DNA of 23,453 nt from Paramacrobiotus richtersi (lineage: Eukaryota; Tardigrada; Eutardigrada; Parachela; Macrobiotidae), in the NCBI GenBank assembly GCA_034698045.1, contig JAQGAU010000826.1, positions 1-23,453 on the forward strand, written 5' to 3'. Below are positions 18,858 through 23,453 of the stretch, in pieces. Every line of letters begins with the position of its first letter. Position 1 is the first letter of the stretch. A program made the position numbers and the translations under genes. The notes under the pieces were generated by a model, which did not search any database, was not told the DNA's origin, and saw only the letters and a list, made by a program, of their open reading frames with translations.

Positions 18858-21377
18858 TCACAGCCGCAACGAATCCAGAAAACTAACGGAACGAGCACGT
18901 AAAGAAACTTGGGTGAGGTCCAGACTGCTGATAAAATTCAAGGAGATCTTGTCAATCACCGGAAACTGCTTCATAATCTGTTCCCGTTTGCAATAGGCAA
19001 GCGCGCGGTCGGCGATAGTCGGACGATTGTCCAGCATGTAGAACAGCGCGTCCAGATAGTAAGTGTACGTGCAAGTGTCCAAAAGCATGATTATTCGTAA
19101 CCCTGGCGTGACCTACAAAACAGGAGCCTTCCTTTATTTTTTTCCTTTTTATCAGTTTCCGGTTCGAACGACTCCAGTTAAGAACACAACATAAATTTTG
19201 CACTCTCGCCATCTCGGGTAAGTCACTACCATTTACCTGGAGCAAAAATGGCCACAGCCAGAAACATGTACGTTTCCGTCAGCGTCAGTCCGACATCGTT
19301 CAACGTTTCAGCAAATCGCTGCATGGAGCTATAGAATTGCGGATCAAGTTCGGCTGCCTGTACGGCGCAAGCGCCGCTGTGAATCTCCTCCGGACCCACC
19401 ATGTAAATGTACACTTCCCCTTTGTACGTGAACTTGGCACGATGCACCTGCAAACCAGACCGATCAGTACAATCTCCGCACATAACGTTATATACACTAT
19501 TTCTTACGGGGAAATTCTGCGTATAATAAATGTTGGCGAAAGCAAAAAAGCCGTTCACGAGAGGCCATGTTAGCTTTGCACTATCCTTAATTATTGTAAA
19601 TTAAAAAAATGCGCTCTGTGTTCGTGGCACATTTATTTATAATGACTGATTTGTTGAATGTAGTTACCGTGCTTTAAAGAAAGAATAAGAACAATTGTAG
19701 AATAATTGCATGCACAGTTTGAACATTCATAAACTAATTAGAAATTCGTCTGAGCGCACAACGTCCTGCTTGTTGCACCATAACGGCGAAAAGTTTAAAC
19801 ACGTCAGCGTTTCATCCAAACTACTTGAAACTTGTATCACAAATACACATGCACATAATTATGCCTCTAACCCATTTTGAGCCCTGATCATGACGTGTGT
19901 TTCTACAAATTTCACATCAATAAAAAAACATTTGAAATTCATTTTCATTTTGAATTTTCAAAGATATGTGCATTTGTAATAACGTTTCAAGAAGTTTGGG
20001 TAAAATGCTGAGCTATTTGGGAGGGAAATGCCTCTAAACATTTCGTCCCTCTTGCGCAACAGCCGGACGTTGCGCGGACAAACGGATTTCTGGATACTGT
20101 TCATCGATTTTCTGGCTATTACAAGCAATATTTTGTTACTTAGTTATTTTGCTATTTAGGGATTGTTAAATAAGTGGCGCGCTAGAAGAAATTAATAAAG
20201 CTAAGACATAGTTTTAAAAAAATCAATAATTGGAACTAGTGCAAGGTTGTTATGGTTTCGCCAATAGTTATGACAATACGCTTATTTTCCCTTAAAAGAC
20301 TAACTCTAAGCAAGTATGCACCAATGAAGTAATGAGGTACTTTGCGGTCAGCAGATTTTTCTGGTCCCTCACATCCACTCAAGAAATCCGGGCAGCAAGG
20401 AAGCAAATCTGACCAGCCGGACCACATCATTCTCCATAGTTTTGCCCATCAACTCGACCATTCTAGCCAGAGTAGCCTGAGGTTGATGCTGCAGCACAAC
20501 CAAGGGTATCCCGTTCAGAATGTCTACACTTTCTTGTTCTCTCCGATGCAAGCACGGTTATCGCGAATTGTGGTTTGTTTACCGGAATCTGGCCATCTCG
20601 AACTGCGGCAACCATCAGCCGCGACCACGACTCGTATAAAATACATATCGAAAAATGTATAGGTAGACAAAAGTGGCCATCAGTCTTCTTGTGCTACATT
20701 TCCTTTATAAAATATAGCCAGAAGCTAAGCGCAATGTTAAATTTGCATATAAATCGATTGCCAATGTTTTTCTATGGAAATTGTTTGCTGTGATGTTTAT
20801 TATCCTGTCACGTAGTAAAAAGCATAATTTGACTGGTAGCTAACTTACTGGGAAGATGTACCGGTATGCGCTTGTGAGAAGATGCGGGCTGTTCCCACGA
20901 TCCGGGACGTTGTGCGAAATGTCTTCATGCGAGTGTCGCGATGGGCTTCGGATGTGACGCACCATCGGACGCATTGACACTCAGCGGTCGCTGCGAATAT
21001 TGCGTCCCAACGGCCACTGCTGCAAAAACAAACCTTCGCTGCATTATAACATGCGTGAAGAGCCATCGTACTGCATTGATTTTGTGGATGATCATCCGAT
21101 CCGTCGATGCCTTTCTTTCTGGAAGATGCGTACCGTATCACTGAAAAGATAAATTAAATAGTGGATTACCGCTGTGCACCCGTGTTTTCACTTTTCATGG
21201 GAGTATTTCGCGTAAGCTGGCAAGCAGACTCTGTCATAGCCTTACGCATGGTACAGTACCTCCATGAAAAATCCAAAAAAAATTTTTTTTTCTAATTAGG
21301 TTTCCCAGATTCAGCACCTCAGTGCGATGTCAAAGGGGCTCTGTTGAAATCATACCTGAGCAATTTTTGTCCTCCAT
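18858..21377 (-). pseudogene. NR-LBD locus D: nuclear-receptor LBD gene with exon 4 truncated, stop and frameshifts
   Basis: Exons (minus strand): 21377-21356 (MEDKNCS; TAA four codons upstream), 21140-21072, 21019-20849, partial 20634-20583, 20488-20322, 19447-19237, 19112-18858. Exon 3 has an in-frame TGA (20925-20927) where B and C read Ala. The first 180 or so nt of exon 4 are gone. Exon 5 is 1 nt short after LLPGFLE. Exon 6 is fully open (FTYKGEVYIYMVGPEEI ... LTLTETYMFLAVAIFAP). Exon 7 has a 1-nt gain before YYLDALFYMLDNRPTIADRA and ends SFLDSLRL. Intron 5 is 874 nt, against 60 in C and 290 in B. Intron 4 closely resembles that of A, so A and D are sister copies. This is a pseudogene by at least four lesions. 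Confidence 0.75.
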
Positions 21378-22388
21378 CTTCTCGTCTTATGTACAGTATA
21401 ACTATGTAAATCATCGGGAATCCTCAGCCTACCCATATAACTCGTCCGTTCTGCCGGCGGTGAATTTGTGCACCTTCCATTATGCTTAGATCCCAGAATT
21501 ATGCCTGGGTATACTGTTATGATGTATCCGCCGGAGAACTCCACAGCTTCGGCTTTTGAAAGAAGTCGGTTTCGAACAGCACTCCGAGGCTAATCCGTAT
21601 GGCAGCTAATATAAAGACCGTTTACATGGATGGAAAATTAGATATAATTATTACGTAACCATCGTTCCTGAATATATCCCGCACATACAGGCTATCCTGC
21701 AAATCCTATACTACTTCGGAAGAAACTAACAGTGCGCGCACAGACACTTGACGGGAACGAGCAGACACCGACTGCTGCTGCGCTTTCTAAGCACGCTACG
21801 CACTGTCGCTCTAGGGCAGTCCCGTTTGTATATCCTACTGCTTGCTGTAGGCAGCTTTATTATAAAAAATGGTGCCGTAATTTGCTTTTATTTTATTCGG
21901 CTTAATTGTATATTGTTCTTCGAAATCGCTTCAGGAGCAGCTGCTGGAGAGATAGGGGTACGAAAAGTGTACCAAACTAATTGCCTTGTTGCCGACAGTA
22001 CTTATCACATGCTCATCTTCTACTACCGATGATGTACTGCATGACACTACTGTATATGTTGTACGATTACAACAAAGTGCGCAGTTTGTCGGCAGTCGAA
22101 TATGGCAAAGTAAAATATGTATCTGTAAAATTGATGTTCAACCAAAAAAGTACTTCGATTCCATCAATGTACATATCATGATCAGCTGTAGTACTGTACA
22201 TATCCTTGTCAAATCATTATAATTATGGAATATTAGAGGTTCTGTATGCAACAACTGATATGCAGCACCTGGTGTGTTAATGCCTGACCCGCATTTCCGG
22301 TAGATGTATCCGTCAGCAGACTCATTACTGAGAGATTTATTTACTGGTATTTGCCAAGTATCCGTTTCCTTTGCTCTCTGCTATAGAT
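21378..22388 (-). promoter_or_regulatory. Upstream region of locus D; 21515-21800 shared with locus A
   Basis: 21515-21800 aligns with 650-915 at locus A and, more weakly, with the region above B. Plus ORFs at 21748-22222 are A+T-rich, overlap in two frames and have no domain I know. The stretch 21810-22380 has no counterpart at A, where only about 40 nt separate the shared block from repeat R, so it is either an insertion at D or a deletion at A. Confidence 0.45.
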
Positions 22389-22656
22389 TTCTTGCCTCCC
22401 GACTCTGCGCGACCTGTGAACTATAGACTCCTCATGTACATACATATATGAACAATTACAACCTCTAACGGATATGCACGGCAACAGCCAGCGGAAAGAA
22501 AAACTGGAGCAAGAAAGCAAAATCGATAGCGTATTGTACATATGTACCAGTTGCACAACACAGACAAGCTAAATGCGCCGTGATTGCCATCATGCGCACA
22601 TTTTCCCATCGGTACGGGGAACACGCTCCGGGGGAATATACGGCGAATCCGATCGG
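22389..22656. repeat. Intergenic repeat R, copy 2
   Basis: It matches 952-1361 in the same orientation, ending CGAATCCGATCGG. It has the single-copy ATTACAACCTC (22455-22465) and so represents the empty site of the insertion at 1033-1148. Its ORFs do not keep frame with copy 1, so it looks non-coding. Confidence 0.8.
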
Positions 22657-22739
22657 CAATTGCTAGGGATTATTTACATGTACCTGTTCAGCTCACAACG
22701 TTAACGGCAGATGAGCCCGGCTAAGGATCCATTGCGCTA

Positions 22740-23126
22740 ATGGCGGCTAATCATGCGCTGGCGCTGTGTATACATCGAATCAGTGTGCTTGTGGATTTAA
22801 CCTGCTTCATCCCGCATTTCATCCAGATGGGCATGGGTATCTCTGCCAATCCGATCCGGCTCGTTTGTTGCGCGGCTAATCGTTACCCGAAATCTTTACA
22901 CTGGAATGTTTTTTTAGCGTGTGCCGGCGTTTGTGGCGGAAATAGGGGCGGGATGGTGGTTTTTTATTCTTTGAATGGAGTATCAGCTGGTGCGATCTGG
23001 AGCGCATTTACTACGCAATCTGTTCTGTCCATTCCCATAATTCCTTGCGTCAATCATTTGGCCCTGATACATCTCCGTTTTAAATACATTTCTACGGTCT
23101 TAAATGCGGCATATTCTCCAGTGTAA
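22740..23126 (+). other. Unassigned 128-residue ORF
   Basis: An ATG-initiated open frame, hydrophobic in patches (IHRISVLVDLTCFIPHFIQM; SVLSIPIIPCVNHLALIHL) with Gly-rich GVCGGNRGGMV between. It could be a fragment of a membrane protein or chance. No homologue appears elsewhere in the window, and there is no clear splice context. The flank 23127-23453 holds nothing I can identify beyond short minus-strand ORFs. Confidence 0.2.
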
Positions 23127-23453
23127 AACCAGTAATCACGCGCACTTTGCGTGAGAAGACCGTGTGCTGTACTCGTTTGTAACAATCCAGTGTGGACTGC
23201 CTTTCCGATACAGTATAGCTGATTCTATACATATTATCGTCTGATTGTTATCTTTATCAAGATGTCAAAGTTATCAGAGTCGGGCTGACGAGCGATGGTT
23301 TTGAAAAAATCAGAGTGCCCAAAGCAGCCGGACGGTCCTTGCATAATAATGCAATGACAGTACTGCTTATGATGCGGTTGATATGACTGGCGGTGAATGG
23401 GTTCTGCGCAAATGAATGGCCTACCCGCGGACATCTAGATGGCGACACGGCCC

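Noticed and set aside
23257-23448. Minus-strand peptide IALLCKDRPAALGTL resembling the LINE tail KGNAASVLGTL
   Set aside because: Only a handful of residues fit and the Gly-Asn core is missing, so it is too weak to call.
1-23453. tRNA, rRNA, CRISPR arrays, LTR pairs and terminal-inverted-repeat transposons
   Set aside because: I looked for T-loop motifs, regular spacer arrays, long direct terminal repeats and inverted ends by eye and saw none. A computed scan could still find small ones.

Overview
The window looks like nuclear DNA of an invertebrate animal. Genes are split by short GT-AG introns (most 50-400 nt). There are nuclear-receptor-like and CUB-domain coding exons, and several broken LINE retrotransposons. 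I saw no rRNA, tRNA, CRISPR or bacterial operon. The species cannot be named from this sequence alone.

The main content is a dispersed tandem array, all on the minus strand, of four paralogous loci for a nuclear-receptor ligand-binding domain (LBD). I call them A (257-643, partial), C (11340-13275), B (14877-17300) and D (18858-21377). Aligning the four by eye gives one seven-exon plan with matching splice phases. Exon 1 is tiny and starts Met-Glu-Asp. Exons 2-3 are short and Ser-rich. Exons 4-7 encode the LBD, including the helix 3-5 signature and a terminal AF-2-like motif. The start codon has a close in-frame stop upstream in B, C and D, and no zinc-finger DNA-binding exon is visible, so the family appears to lack a DNA-binding domain. 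All four copies carry damage. B is nearly whole, with one 7-nt deletion in the last exon. C and D are frameshifted, and D also lost most of exon 4. A has lost exons 1-3, with its promoter-like sequence joined straight to exon 4. Upstream blocks are shared between copies.

On the left, 952-1361 is an intergenic repeat that recurs at 22389-22656 next to D, so A and D are sister copies. It is followed by a LINE piece (about 1362-3180, minus) with ORF1 and an AP-endonuclease region but no reverse transcriptase, and then by LINE C-terminal tail pieces (about 3240-3990, minus). Related tail pieces lie on the plus strand at 2-127, 8405-8800, 9720-10000 and probably 15480-15605. The first and last of these sit in intron 5 of A and B.

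Between A and C lies a plus-strand gene for a secreted or membrane protein (5522-7397): signal peptide, Cys-rich EGF/EB-like module, Thr-rich stalk and CUB domain. It has a possible upstream exon or small secreted ORF (5113-5493) and a decayed partial copy of its 3' part (7924-8199). The remaining stretches (4090-4880, 7398-7921, 8940-9600, 10080-11339, 13276-14876, 17301-18857, 21378-22388, 22657-23453) hold no gene I can recognise, apart from the shared upstream blocks noted below.
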